DNA of 64,000 bases from Anaerotruncus rubiinfantis. Lineage in GTDB: Bacteria > Bacillota > Clostridia > Oscillospirales > Ruminococcaceae. The stretch is taken from the NCBI RefSeq assembly GCF_900078395.1, contig NZ_FKLA01000009.1, positions 758,614-822,613 on the forward strand, written 5' to 3'. Position 1 is the first letter of the stretch. Every line of letters starts with the position of its first letter. The position numbers and the translations under genes were made by a program. The notes under the pieces were generated by a model. That model saw only the letters and a list, made by a program, of their open reading frames with translations. It was not told where the DNA came from and ran no database searches. This document shows positions 17,573 to 25,113 of this stretch, piece by piece.

Positions 17573-17674
17573 CCTGCAACAAAAAAGGTTCGCCTTCGAC
17601 CGGGGAATATGTTATACTGTGCCTATGAGATGCGTGCTCACAGCAGCAACCAAACAGACAGGAAGTGACCATTT

Positions 17675-18523
17675 ATGGCCAGCGACAAGAAATTTGCGGT
17701 TTTGATTGACGCGGACAATATTTCGGACAAGTATATCAAGATCATCCTCGACGAGATTTCAAACGACGGGATCGCCACCTACAAGCGTATCTACGGCGAT
17801 TGGACCAAGCCCGCGCTCAACTCGTGGAAGAACGTGCTGCTTGACAATTCGATCACTCCGATCCAGCAGTATGGCTATACGGTCGGCAAAAATTCCACCG
17901 ACTCCTCACTCATTATCGACGCAATGGATATTCTCTATACAGACAAGGTGGATGGCTTCTGCATTGTTTCGTCGGACAGTGATTTCACCCGGCTTGCAGC
18001 GCGGCTGCGTGAATCCGCCATGGAAGTGGTGGGTATGGGCGAGCGCAAAACCCCCAAGCCTTTCATTGCCGCCTGCAACCGGTTTAAGTATCTTGACATC
18101 CTCTACGAAACGGCTACCGCCCAGAAACAGCCAAAACAGAAACCTGCGGCAGAAAAGCCTCCCATGAAGGTACAGCCCGAAAAGCCGGAAAAAGTGGAAA
18201 AGGCCGCCCGCTTCAAATCTGCGGAACCGGCGGAACCGGTTCGGGTCGCGCCGCCTGCCAAGCAGGAAGAAAAGGAGATGACCGACCTCGATACGGTCAA
18301 AGCGGCGATCCGCACCATCGTTACCGAGAATTCGGACGAGGATGACTGGATGTTCATCGGCACCATCGGAAACCTGCTCGTTAAACGCTATCCGGACTTC
18401 GATGTGCGCAACTTCGGTTTTAACAAGCTCACCCCGTTTGTTGAATCGCTCGACATGTTTGATATTAAAAGCGTACGTACCCATGACAGCAGCGTGAAAC
18501 TCATCTATGTCAAGATGAAGTGA
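17675..18523 (+). CDS. NYN domain protein with C-terminal LOTUS/OST-HTH domain
   Basis: A 282-residue protein. Residues 5-145 form a NYN (LabA/PIN-like) ribonuclease domain with the acidic residues in LIDADNIS and FCIVSSDSDFTRLA. A charged Lys/Pro-rich linker (about 148-200) leads to an OST-HTH/LOTUS domain (about 205-282) of the RNA-binding kind. Together these suggest an RNA-processing nuclease. An extended -10, TGTTATACT, lies near 17610. It is monocistronic. Confidence 0.92.
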   Translation: MASDKKFAVLIDADNISDKYIKIILDEISNDGIATYKRIYGDWTKPALNSWKNVLLDNSITPIQQYGYTVGKNSTDSSLIIDAMDILYTDKVDGFCIVSSDSDFTRLAARLRESAMEVVGMGERKTPKPFIAACNRFKYLDILYETATAQKQPKQKPAAEKPPMKVQPEKPEKVEKAARFKSAEPAEPVRVAPPAKQEEKEMTDLDTVKAAIRTIVTENSDEDDWMFIGTIGNLLVKRYPDFDVRNFGFNKLTPFVESLDMFDIKSVRTHDSSVKLIYVKMK

Positions 18524-18588
18524 CTTTGCGTTGCGCCGCAAATGCACGCTTTTGCGCCCTGCGCGTGCCCGGGTCCCATGGTTAAATT

Positions 18589-18882
18589 TTAAACAATGTC
18601 CGCAAGGCATCCGTCGCTGCTGTCCAGTGCCTCAAACGCCAGCCGTGCGCCCAGACGAAACCCATTCACGAACGCTTCGAGCGACCCTTCCGCGTCGATT
18701 TCATTGTAAAGCGCGCTGAAGTCGGCAAAGAGCGACAGCTCTTTGCCGTCGAGCAGCTCCATCAGCTTGGTCTCGCAGTCGGACATCCGCTCAACCTTGC
18801 GCGCGTATGCCGTTTGCGGTCTGATCAGTTTTACACTCGGATTGAGATTGCCGTAGTACAGCTCTTCAATGGTGGAACGCAT
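18589..18882 (-). CDS. DUF6809 family protein
   Basis: A 97-residue acidic protein whose pattern (EELYYGNLNPSVKLI near the start and SLEAFVNGFRLGARLAFEAL near the end) fits the DUF6809 family of small Firmicute proteins. The ATG at 18882 follows GGGAG. It diverges from a small XRE regulator, and its promoter is overlaid by a perfect palindrome, so it is probably repressed by that regulator. Function is unknown. Confidence 0.8.
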   Translation of the reverse strand: MRSTIEELYYGNLNPSVKLIRPQTAYARKVERMSDCETKLMELLDGKELSLFADFSALYNEIDAEGSLEAFVNGFRLGARLAFEALDSSDGCLADIV

Positions 18883-18908
18883 AAAATCATCTCCCAATAT
18901 TTTTACTT

Positions 18909-18937
18909 ATTCTACTGCAATTTGCAGTAGAAGTCAA
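18909..18937 (-). promoter_or_regulatory. promoter of DUF6809 gene
   Basis: On the minus strand TTGACT (18937-18932), an exact 17-bp spacer, and TAGAAT (18914-18909). The spacer is filled by the operator palindrome at 18912-18930. Confidence 0.8.
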
Positions 18938-18955
18938 TACCGCAATTTGCGGTAT
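18912..18955. promoter_or_regulatory. paired operator palindromes between DUF6809 and XRE genes
   Basis: Two perfect 19-nt palindromes, CTACTGCAATTTGCAGTAG (18912-18930) and ATACCGCAATTTGCGGTAT (18937-18955), share the core GCAATTTGC with centres 25 bp apart. The first lies in the DUF6809 promoter spacer. The second overlaps the region before the XRE gene's -10-like TATAGT (18958-18963). This is a classic divergent operator for a small HTH repressor. Confidence 0.8.
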
Positions 18956-18979
18956 TGTATAGTGTATTGGGTGATGATT

Positions 18980-19174
18980 ATGTATCAAAGGATTAAAGAT
19001 TTAAGAGAAGATGCAGACTTAACGCAAAAACAAATCGCACAGATGTTAAATTGCTCTCAGCAGGTTTACAGCAATTATGAACTTGGTCAACGGGATATTC
19101 CGACGGACATTTTAATTAAGCTTTCGGAAATCTATCATGTTTCCGTGGGATATATCCTGGGTGTAGAAGATTAA
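18980..19174 (+). CDS. XRE family HTH regulator
   Basis: A 64-residue single-domain Cro/C1-type HTH protein (TQKQIAQMLNCSQQVYSNYELGQRDIP as the helix-turn-helix). The start is probably ATG 18980; ATG 18974 is possible, and neither has a strong ribosome site. It probably represses both itself and the divergent DUF6809 gene through the paired palindromes. Confidence 0.88.
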   Translation: MYQRIKDLREDADLTQKQIAQMLNCSQQVYSNYELGQRDIPTDILIKLSEIYHVSVGYILGVED

Positions 19175-19202
19175 GAAGGCCGCTTGTTTTTAAATTTTAT
19201 TA

Positions 19203-19278
19203 TTGCACTAGAAATAGTGCGATAATATCATGAAAAGCTGTTAATACCAATATGTAAATTGCACTAAAATAGGTGCAA
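19203..19278. promoter_or_regulatory. two related inverted repeats before second XRE gene
   Basis: TTGCACTA-GAAA-TAGTGCGA (19203-19222) and TTGCACTA-AAAT-AGGTGCAA (19259-19278), each with 7 of 8 matching arm positions. They are probable autoregulatory operators; the second overlaps the ribosome-site region of the gene at 19291. Confidence 0.55.
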
Positions 19279-19290
19279 AGGGGTGTTGAT

Positions 19291-19515
19291 ATGCAGTCTG
19301 AATATGATAAATTGTTTGGGGCAAACCTTCGAAAACTTCGGGAAAGCAAGAAAATGACGCAGGAACAACTGGCATCTAAACTTCAAACGAATGATTGCGA
19401 TATTACGCGAAGCGCGCTGGCAAAGATTGAAGTTGGTCAGCGTCATATCTACGCATGGGAGATTAAAGCTTTGAAAAATGCGCTAAAAGTTCCATATGAG
19501 GAACTGTTTATTTAA
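19291..19515 (+). CDS. XRE family HTH regulator
   Basis: A 74-residue single-domain HTH protein (LRESKKMTQEQLASKLQ, then ITRSALAKIEVGQRHI). The ATG at 19291 is preceded by AAAGGGG. The two inverted repeats upstream suggest autoregulation. It is similar in kind, but not close in sequence, to the XRE gene just before it. It ends at a strong terminator. Confidence 0.88.
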   Translation: MQSEYDKLFGANLRKLRESKKMTQEQLASKLQTNDCDITRSALAKIEVGQRHIYAWEIKALKNALKVPYEELFI

Positions 19516-19550
19516 AAGGCCGCCGGCTTCGCCGGCGGCCTTTCTATTTC
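19515..19550 (+). terminator. terminator after XRE gene
   Basis: Perfect stem AAAGGCCGCCGG/CCGGCGGCCTTT with a 5-nt loop, followed by CTATTT. Confidence 0.85.
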
Positions 19551-19597
19551 GATATCGCGCGCACGGGGCCGCGGGGTGTCCCCGCGTGTCTTTCTTT

Positions 19598-19629
19598 GGT
19601 TCCTTTCTTGGACAAGCAAGAAAGGAACC
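19598..19629. repeat. dispersed imperfect-palindrome repeat, copy 1
   Basis: GGTTCCTTTCTT with its perfect complement AAGAAAGGAACC around an 8-nt loop, preceded by TTTCTTT. A second copy with the same core (CTTTCTTGGAC and GCAAGAAAG) lies at 49484-49514. Both follow small XRE genes in intergenic DNA. Confidence 0.7.
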
Positions 19630-19687
19630 CTGCGGAGCAATCCCGAGCGCTCGGAGGGCGTAAATCGTGCGCGCGGCGAAACGCGCG

Positions 19688-20053
19688 TCATTTCTCTTTT
19701 GGCTTTGACAGCAACGCACAAATCAAAGAAAAGAACAGCGCGGCGGCAATCCCGGCGGCGGAAGCGGTGAGTCCACCGGTGAGTACGCCGAGCAGGCCAT
19801 CTTTTTGGATCGCTTCCCGCACGCCTTTGGCAAGCAGATTTCCAAAACCGAGCAGCGGGACCGAAGCGCCCGCGCCTGCGAATTCAACAAGCTTGGGATA
19901 GAGCCCGATTCCGCCGAGGATCACGCCCGTGACCACATAGCCGGTCAGGATGCGGGCTGGAGTGAGCTTGGTGTAATCGATGAAGATCTGGCCGATGGCG
20001 CAGAGTACGCCGCCCACGAGGAACGCTTTTAGCAGAGGAATAAAAATATCCAT
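19688..20053 (-). CDS. spoVAE: stage V sporulation protein AE
   Basis: A 121-residue membrane protein matching SpoVAE: FLVGGVLCAIGQIFIDYTKLTPARILTGYVV and GAGASVPLLGFG. SpoVA proteins form the channel that moves dipicolinic acid into the spore core and out again at germination. The ATG overlaps the spoVAD stop (TAATG) behind GGGAGGTG. In the present arrangement it is cut off from spoVAC and the operon promoter by the inserted element. Its only visible upstream transcription is from the recombinase gene. Confidence 0.92.
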   Translation of the reverse strand: MDIFIPLLKAFLVGGVLCAIGQIFIDYTKLTPARILTGYVVTGVILGGIGLYPKLVEFAGAGASVPLLGFGNLLAKGVREAIQKDGLLGVLTGGLTASAAGIAAALFFSLICALLSKPKEK

Positions 20054-20472
20054 TAAAGCACACCTCCCGTCTTTTGGGTTGAGAGGTAGACAAGATGCGC
20101 GATGGAGGCGATGCTTTCCCCCTGTTGGATGACAGTCGGGCTGAGCAGCGCGCCGGTTGCGATAAACAGGACGTTATTGAGCCTGCCCTGGCGCATGAGC
20201 GGGAGAATGTGCCCGCACATGACCGAAGCCGAGCAGCCGCAGCCGCTGCCGCCGGCATGGACATCCTGTTTTTCCAGGTCGTAAAGCATCAGGCCGCAGT
20301 CGGTATGCGCGTGCTCCAGATTGTAACCGTCTTTGAGGGTGAGTTCCCGCAGGATTTTGGTTCCCACCTTGCCGAGGTCACCGGTGATAATGAGGTCAAA
20401 ATTTTCTGCATTCGTGCCGGTATCCTGGAAGAATCGGGTTATGGTCTGCGCAGCGGCAGGGGCCGCTGTCAT
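20053..20472 (-). CDS. spoVAD: 3' part of split spoVAD
   Basis: The C-terminal 134 residues of SpoVAD (starting AAAQTITRFF and containing FDLIITGDLGKVG, HAGGSGCGCSASV and LFIATGALLSP). True spoVAD sequence ends at the junction CC (20459-20460). The few codons to an ATG at 20472 come from the element, and that ATG has no ribosome site, so this fragment is unlikely to be made alone. The missing 5' part is at 41324-41946 on the same strand. Joining them restores a 342-residue SpoVAD, close to the usual length. SpoVAD is a thiolase-fold protein that binds dipicolinic acid. Confidence 0.92.
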   Translation of the reverse strand: MTAAPAAAQTITRFFQDTGTNAENFDLIITGDLGKVGTKILRELTLKDGYNLEHAHTDCGLMLYDLEKQDVHAGGSGCGCSASVMCGHILPLMRQGRLNNVLFIATGALLSPTVIQQGESIASIAHLVYLSTQKTGGVL

Positions 20473-20490
20473 AATAGGACAATCGTGGTT
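20435..20490. other. left attachment site of the spoVAD element
   Basis: Host side: the spoVAD codons at 20435-20458. Core: GG at 20459-20460 (CC on the spoVAD sense strand). Element side: a 6-bp spacer 20461-20466, then arm TGTCATAATAG at 20467-20477. The same arm is inverted at the right end, also 6 bp from its core. The recombinase gene stops only 12 bp beyond the arm. Confidence 0.85.
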
Positions 20491-22184
20491 CAGGCGGTTT
20501 TGTCGTGACCGCCCGGCAGCAGTCCGGGATGGTTTTCCCGGATGTAATCGGATGCTTTTTGATATTCGTCGGTGAATTTGAAACGGATGGTGATTTGTTT
20601 GCCCTCATGGACGAGGATACAATCGACCAGTTCCACAAGGATTTCGCGGGTGAGCGTTTGGATATTGCGGTGCCGCAGGAAACTTTTCAGAAAGGTGTTT
20701 TGCGAATCCAGTCCGTTTGAAGCCTGCCGCTGCTCCTGTTCGAGCCGGGAGACGGCTTCGGAAAGCTGGCCTGCCCGCGCCTGATAATCTGGCTTCATGG
20801 CGTGGTATTCCTCCCGGGTGATGTCCCCGGCTTTCCAGTCCTCATAAAGCGACTGCTTGATTGCTTCCATGCGGGCAAGCTCCCGGCGGGCATCCGCGAG
20901 CGCTGCCTCCAAGCGGCCGGACTGCCGTTTGCCGCCAGGCGAACGGTTGATTGCGTCAATGAGCTGATCCATCTCAACCGCGAGTTCAACCTGTTTCTGG
21001 ATTGACTGGAGCACTGCCGTTTCAAGCTCGTCGGCGCGGATGGTGTGCCGGGTGCAGGCGGACCCGGCGGTCTTTTTGTAGGCGGCGCAATGGTAATAGA
21101 TGTAGTCGCGGCAGGGCTGGGAAATCCGCTTTTTGACCATCGCCCTGTTGCAGTCGGCACAGCGCAGGAAACCGGAAAAAAGCGAGAGCTGATCGCTTCC
21201 GGGCGCGGTGCGGGTGTCGCGGCCAAGCAGGTTCTGCGCCTTATCGAAATCAGCCCGTTCCACAATCGGCTCATGGGTGTTTTCCACCACGATCCAATCC
21301 TCCTGTGGAACTCCGGCCGCCTTCTGCACTTTGTAGCTGCGCACCCGGTTGACTCCCTGCACAAGATTGCCGATGTACATCTGGTTTTGCAGGATGCGCC
21401 GGACGGTGCGGTCATGCCAGAGCGCGCCGCCGCGGGCGTTTGAGGGGCTGTGGTAGTTAAGCCCGGCCAGCTGTTTATAGGCTGCGGGGCTCGGCACACC
21501 GAGGGAGTTGAGCTTACGAGTGATGCCGAGGATACTCATCCCGCCGAGGAACCACCGGTAGATATCGCGGACGGTTTGCGCGGCGGGTTCGTCGGCCAAC
21601 AGGCGGTTTTTGTTGTCCGGGTCCTTGCGGTAGCCGTAACAGGCGAAGGAACCAATAAAATCCCCGCGCTTGCGCTTCATGTCGAGCGAAGATCGCACCT
21701 TGTTGGAGATGTCGCGGCAGTATTCGTCATTGATGATGTTTTTGAACGGGACAATCAGATTGTTCATCGCCTGTGGGTTTTTATAGCTGTCAAGCATGTC
21801 GCCCACCGAGATGAACCGCACGTCGAGGAAGGGGAAAATCTGTTCAATGTATTTGCCAACCTCAATGTAATTTCGGCCAAAACGGGAGAGATCTTTGACA
21901 ATGACGCAGTTGATTTGCTTCTGGCGGATCTTCTCCATCATGCGCGAAAAGCCCGGACGGTCGAAATTGGTGCCGGTGTAACCGTCATCCACATAGACAT
22001 CCGCGAGCGTGAGTTCCGGTTCGTTTTCCAGATAGGCGCGCAGAAGGCTGCGCTGATTTTGAACGCTGTCGCTTTCCTCTTTGTCGCCGTCTTCCCGCGA
22101 AAGCCGGATGTAGAGCGCGGCCTGCCAGCGCTTTGCCGCACAGGCGGCTATCGTTTGTTCGGTAAATCTGCTTTTACGGGCCAT
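20490..22184 (-). CDS. large serine recombinase (site-specific integrase/excisionase)
   Basis: A 564-residue large serine recombinase. The N-terminal resolvase domain has the catalytic serine in YIRLSRED (S29) and the arginine-rich KDLSRFGRNYIEVGKYIE. A recombinase domain follows (GYRKDPDNKNRL, HDRTVRRILQNQMYIG). A zinc ribbon (about 340-390) has CADC and a second Cys pair, then a C-terminal coiled coil. The ATG at 22184 follows AAAGGAGACC. The gene ends 12 bp from the left att arm and reads towards the spoVAD 3' half. It is the obvious enzyme for moving the 20.9-kb element. Confidence 0.96.
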   Translation of the reverse strand: MARKSRFTEQTIAACAAKRWQAALYIRLSREDGDKEESDSVQNQRSLLRAYLENEPELTLADVYVDDGYTGTNFDRPGFSRMMEKIRQKQINCVIVKDLSRFGRNYIEVGKYIEQIFPFLDVRFISVGDMLDSYKNPQAMNNLIVPFKNIINDEYCRDISNKVRSSLDMKRKRGDFIGSFACYGYRKDPDNKNRLLADEPAAQTVRDIYRWFLGGMSILGITRKLNSLGVPSPAAYKQLAGLNYHSPSNARGGALWHDRTVRRILQNQMYIGNLVQGVNRVRSYKVQKAAGVPQEDWIVVENTHEPIVERADFDKAQNLLGRDTRTAPGSDQLSLFSGFLRCADCNRAMVKKRISQPCRDYIYYHCAAYKKTAGSACTRHTIRADELETAVLQSIQKQVELAVEMDQLIDAINRSPGGKRQSGRLEAALADARRELARMEAIKQSLYEDWKAGDITREEYHAMKPDYQARAGQLSEAVSRLEQEQRQASNGLDSQNTFLKSFLRHRNIQTLTREILVELVDCILVHEGKQITIRFKFTDEYQKASDYIRENHPGLLPGGHDKTA

Positions 22185-22244
22185 TTCCGGTCTCCTTTCC
22201 TGATTGGAAACAGCCTGCGTGCAGAGAAAGGTCCTACTCGGACA

Positions 22245-22250
22245 TTATAC
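22245..22250 (-). promoter_or_regulatory. candidate -10 element of recombinase gene
   Basis: A perfect TATAAT on the minus strand, 61 bp upstream of the recombinase ATG. No good -35 is visible at the expected distance (GC-rich sequence), so the promoter may need an activator or another sigma factor. Confidence 0.4.
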
Positions 22251-22290
22251 CACGCACGGCCGCCGCGCCGCCAGCCGCAGGTTATTCCAA

Positions 22291-22530
22291 TCATTCCAGA
22301 TTTTGCTTTTTGGCAATCAGAAAGCCCTCCATCCGCTCCTGCAGCGAGGGGCCGTCCGGCAGAAATTCCAGGCCGACGGACACCGGGCCGCACCGATAAC
22401 GGTAAGGGTCTCCGGCCTGTCCGACAAACCGGGCGATCCGTTCGGGACAGGGAAGGCTTTGGTCAACCGCGAGGTCGGAAAGTTCTGGCAGCTCGCGGGC
22501 GGGCGGGCCGCCGAAAGGTTCATTTTTCAT
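22291..22530 (-). CDS. small protein next to recombinase; candidate directionality factor
   Basis: A 79-residue soluble protein (SLPCPERIARFVGQAGDPYRYRCG, then VSVGLEFLPDGPSLQERMEGFL). It starts at ATG 22530 behind an excellent AGGAGGA site. It resembles short proteins often found beside serine recombinases in clostridial mobile elements; I cannot name the family with certainty. Same strand as the recombinase and 106 nt before it. By position it is the best candidate for the recombination directionality factor that would permit excision (inference). Confidence 0.6.
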   Translation of the reverse strand: MKNEPFGGPPARELPELSDLAVDQSLPCPERIARFVGQAGDPYRYRCGPVSVGLEFLPDGPSLQERMEGFLIAKKQNLE

Positions 22531-22838
22531 GGGACATCCTCCTGTTCTCAGGATAGTTTGAACGGTTTTGCAGGCGTTTAGTCAGCCTTGGACAAAACGG
22601 TTCCAGGGGATCTTCACAGGAGGAAAATCTCCTAAATGGGCGGCAAAATGTTCTGCAATTTTTCATAATGGGGCGCGTAAACATAAAATTTTTCGGGGTA
22701 TCTCGTAAAAATACTTCATTTCCTTTTCAAAACGATTCCCCTATACTGAAAACACAAGATCGTCGCTGGCGTCCGGCGGATTTGCCGGGTGCCCCCGATG
22801 AAATGTTGTAAACCAGCCAATTAGGAGGGAAATGAAAA
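22531..22838. promoter_or_regulatory. 308-nt intergenic region before amide transporter operon
   Basis: No gene is supported here. It holds a short hairpin AGGAG/CTCCT near 22620, a near-palindromic pair GAACGGTTTTG/CAAAACGGTTC around 22560-22605, and a TATACT at 22742-22747 with a weak -35. The last of these is a possible promoter for the binding protein gene about 90 nt downstream. Confidence 0.4.
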
Positions 22839-24122
22839 ATGAAAAAAGCAGTAAGATCGGTTCTCGCGGCACTTCTCGTCTGCGCCATGATCGCCGGCTG
22901 CGGACAGAGCAGCACAGCTCCCGCTTCTTCCACGGCTCCAGCCGCATCGGCAGGCGCTGACAGCGCCGCTCCCGCGCAGTCGGAGGAAGGCCCCATCAAG
23001 ATTGGTATGCTGGAAGACCTTTCCGGAGACTTTTCCCTTTGCGGAACCTATAAGACCCATGCGATGGAGCTCGCCATCAAAGAACTCAATGAGGCGGGCG
23101 GCCTTTTGGGACGTCAGCTCGAGCTGATCGCTCCGGACTGCCAGAGTGACAACCAGCGCTATCAGGAGATGGCCCGCAAACTGATCCTCGACGACCAGGT
23201 CGACGTGATTATGGGCGGATTCTCGAGCGCATCCCGCGAAGCGGTCCGCCCGATTATGGAAGAGAACAAGATGCTCTACTTCTATAACAACCAGTATGAA
23301 GGCGGCGTCGCAAGCCATTACACCTTCTGTACCGGCGCGATTCCGGAGCACCAGGTCATGCCGCTGATGGAGTACATGATCGAGAACTTTGGCCCGCGTG
23401 TCTACACGATCGCCGCGGACTACAACTTCGGCCAGCTCACCGCACAGTGGGTAAAGAAGGCAACCGAGCAGTACGGCGGAGAGATCGTCGGCGAGGAATT
23501 CCTGCCGCTGTCGGTTTCGCAGTTCTCCTCCTCGATTGACAAGATCCAGAAGGCTGACCCGGACGTCCTGGTCGTCCTTTTGACCGGCGTCACCCAGTCT
23601 TCCTTCTATGGCCAGTGGGCCACCGCCGGCATGGATGTGCCGATCGCTACCACCATCAACATCGCCCAGGGCTATGAGCACAAACGCTTCGATCCGCCGG
23701 CATGCGCCAACATGTATGTCACCGCGCAGTTCGTCGAAGAGCTTGACACCCCGGCTGCGGTCGATTTCGTCAAGCGGTTCCATGAGCTCTATCCGGATGA
23801 GCCGTACGTTGGCATGGAAGCCGCGGCGCAGTACACCGGTATGATGCTCTACGCGGAAGCGGTCAAAAAGGCCGGCACCACCGAAACCGAAGCGGTTATC
23901 GCGGCGCTCGAATCCGGCGTTTCCTATGACGGCCCGGCGGGACTGGTCACCATTTATGGCCCTACCCACCATGCGATCATGGATATCTGGATCGTCTATT
24001 CGGATGAAAACCACAATATCAGCTTCAAACAGAAATATGACCAGATCGTGCCGGATTGGCTCGAGAAGGAAAAAGGCGTCGATCTGACCAAGGAATCCCC
24101 CAACACGCAGTTCACCCCGTGA
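22839..24122 (+). CDS. urea/short-chain-amide-type ABC transporter substrate-binding lipoprotein
   Basis: A 427-residue binding protein of the UrtA/AmiC/FmdD branch of the Leu/Ile/Val-binding family. The signal peptide ends in a lipobox (MIAGC, Cys 24), and an Ala/Ser-rich linker follows. Family features include IKIGMLEDLSGDFSLCGTY, GGLLGRQLELIAPD and VDVIMGGFSSASREAVRPI. It should capture a small amide or urea-like solute outside the membrane. The ATG is behind TTAGGAGGGA. Permeases, ATPases and an acetamidase follow on the same strand, supporting an amide rather than amino-acid role. Confidence 0.88.
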   Translation: MKKAVRSVLAALLVCAMIAGCGQSSTAPASSTAPAASAGADSAAPAQSEEGPIKIGMLEDLSGDFSLCGTYKTHAMELAIKELNEAGGLLGRQLELIAPDCQSDNQRYQEMARKLILDDQVDVIMGGFSSASREAVRPIMEENKMLYFYNNQYEGGVASHYTFCTGAIPEHQVMPLMEYMIENFGPRVYTIAADYNFGQLTAQWVKKATEQYGGEIVGEEFLPLSVSQFSSSIDKIQKADPDVLVVLLTGVTQSSFYGQWATAGMDVPIATTINIAQGYEHKRFDPPACANMYVTAQFVEELDTPAAVDFVKRFHELYPDEPYVGMEAAAQYTGMMLYAEAVKKAGTTETEAVIAALESGVSYDGPAGLVTIYGPTHHAIMDIWIVYSDENHNISFKQKYDQIVPDWLEKEKGVDLTKESPNTQFTP

Positions 24123-24154
24123 TGACCCTGCGTAACTGGACCGATATCGTTTTA

Positions 24155-24210
24155 TAACCGGGAAGGCCGGCCTTTGTCCAAATATGCGATGAGGGCCGGT
24201 TTTCCGGTTA
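24155..24210 (+). promoter_or_regulatory. intercistronic stem-loop after binding protein gene
   Basis: A long imperfect inverted repeat, TAACCGGGAAGGCCGGCC with GGCCGGTTTTCCGGTTA, around a 21-nt loop, lying between the binding protein and first permease. It has no T-tail, so it is likely an mRNA-stabilising or attenuating hairpin that favours binding protein production. Confidence 0.6.
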
Positions 24211-24228
24211 TCAGGGGAGGCAAAAACC

Positions 24229-25107
24229 GTGCTTAACAGCATTTTCAACTATTTTTATCAGTTTCTGGACAGCTTTTCATTTCTGATCCTCGCGGTTGCG
24301 GGGCTCGCGATTATCTTCGGGATGATGGGGATTATCAATCTGGCCCACGGAGAATTCATCATGCTGGGCGCTTACATGTTCACCATATTGGCCAAGGCGT
24401 CGGTGCCGCTCTTCCTGGCGGTTATCCTGGGCGCGCTGTTTGTTGGCATGTTCGGCTATGTGGTGGATAAGCTGGTCGTGTCGCGGCTCTATGGCAGGCC
24501 GCTCGATTCGGTCGTCGCCACCTGGGGCATCAGCCTGCTTTTGCGGCAGGGAATCCTTATCCTGATGGGGCCGTCACTGCCTGGGCTCACCACCCCGCTG
24601 GGAACTTTCGCGGTTGGCGAAAGCACCTATTCGGTCTACCGTATCCTGCTCGGCGTGGTTGCGGTGCTGGTCCTGGTTGGGCTTTACTTTTTGTTTATGC
24701 ACACCAAATTTGGCCTGCATTCGCGCGCGACCATGCAGGACAATTCGGTCGCGCAGTCGCTTGGGATCAATGCCCGGCGGATGTATTCGACCACCTTCAT
24801 GCTTGGTTCCGCGCTGGCGGGGCTGTGCGGCGCGCTTTACGCGCCGACCATGACGATCACGCCAACCATGGGGCAGGCGTTCCAGAACGACAGCTTTGTC
24901 ACAGTCATCGTCGGCGGCGCGGACCCGCTGGTCGGCATGGCGCTTTCGGGCGGTGTGCTCGGCGTGATCCAGAGCGCGCTCTCGCTGTTGTTCGGCACCT
25001 TCTTCGGCAAAATGGGCCTTCTTGTCGTGGCAATCATCGTGATCCGCGTATTGCCCAAAGGCTTTTCCGGTCTGGTCGAAAAGCATATGGTGAAAGGCAA
25101 GAGGTGA
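24229..25107 (+). CDS. branched-chain/amide ABC transporter permease (LivH/UrtB type)
   Basis: A 292-residue permease with about eight membrane segments and the LivH signature GIINLAHGEFIMLGAY near the N-terminus. The EAA-like loop region includes ALAGLCGALYAPT and GVLGVIQSAL. It begins at GTG 24229 after AGGGGAGG. It pairs with the next gene to form the transmembrane part of the importer. Confidence 0.92.
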   Translation: MLNSIFNYFYQFLDSFSFLILAVAGLAIIFGMMGIINLAHGEFIMLGAYMFTILAKASVPLFLAVILGALFVGMFGYVVDKLVVSRLYGRPLDSVVATWGISLLLRQGILILMGPSLPGLTTPLGTFAVGESTYSVYRILLGVVAVLVLVGLYFLFMHTKFGLHSRATMQDNSVAQSLGINARRMYSTTFMLGSALAGLCGALYAPTMTITPTMGQAFQNDSFVTVIVGGADPLVGMALSGGVLGVIQSALSLLFGTFFGKMGLLVVAIIVIRVLPKGFSGLVEKHMVKGKR

Positions 25108-25113
25108 TGGTGA

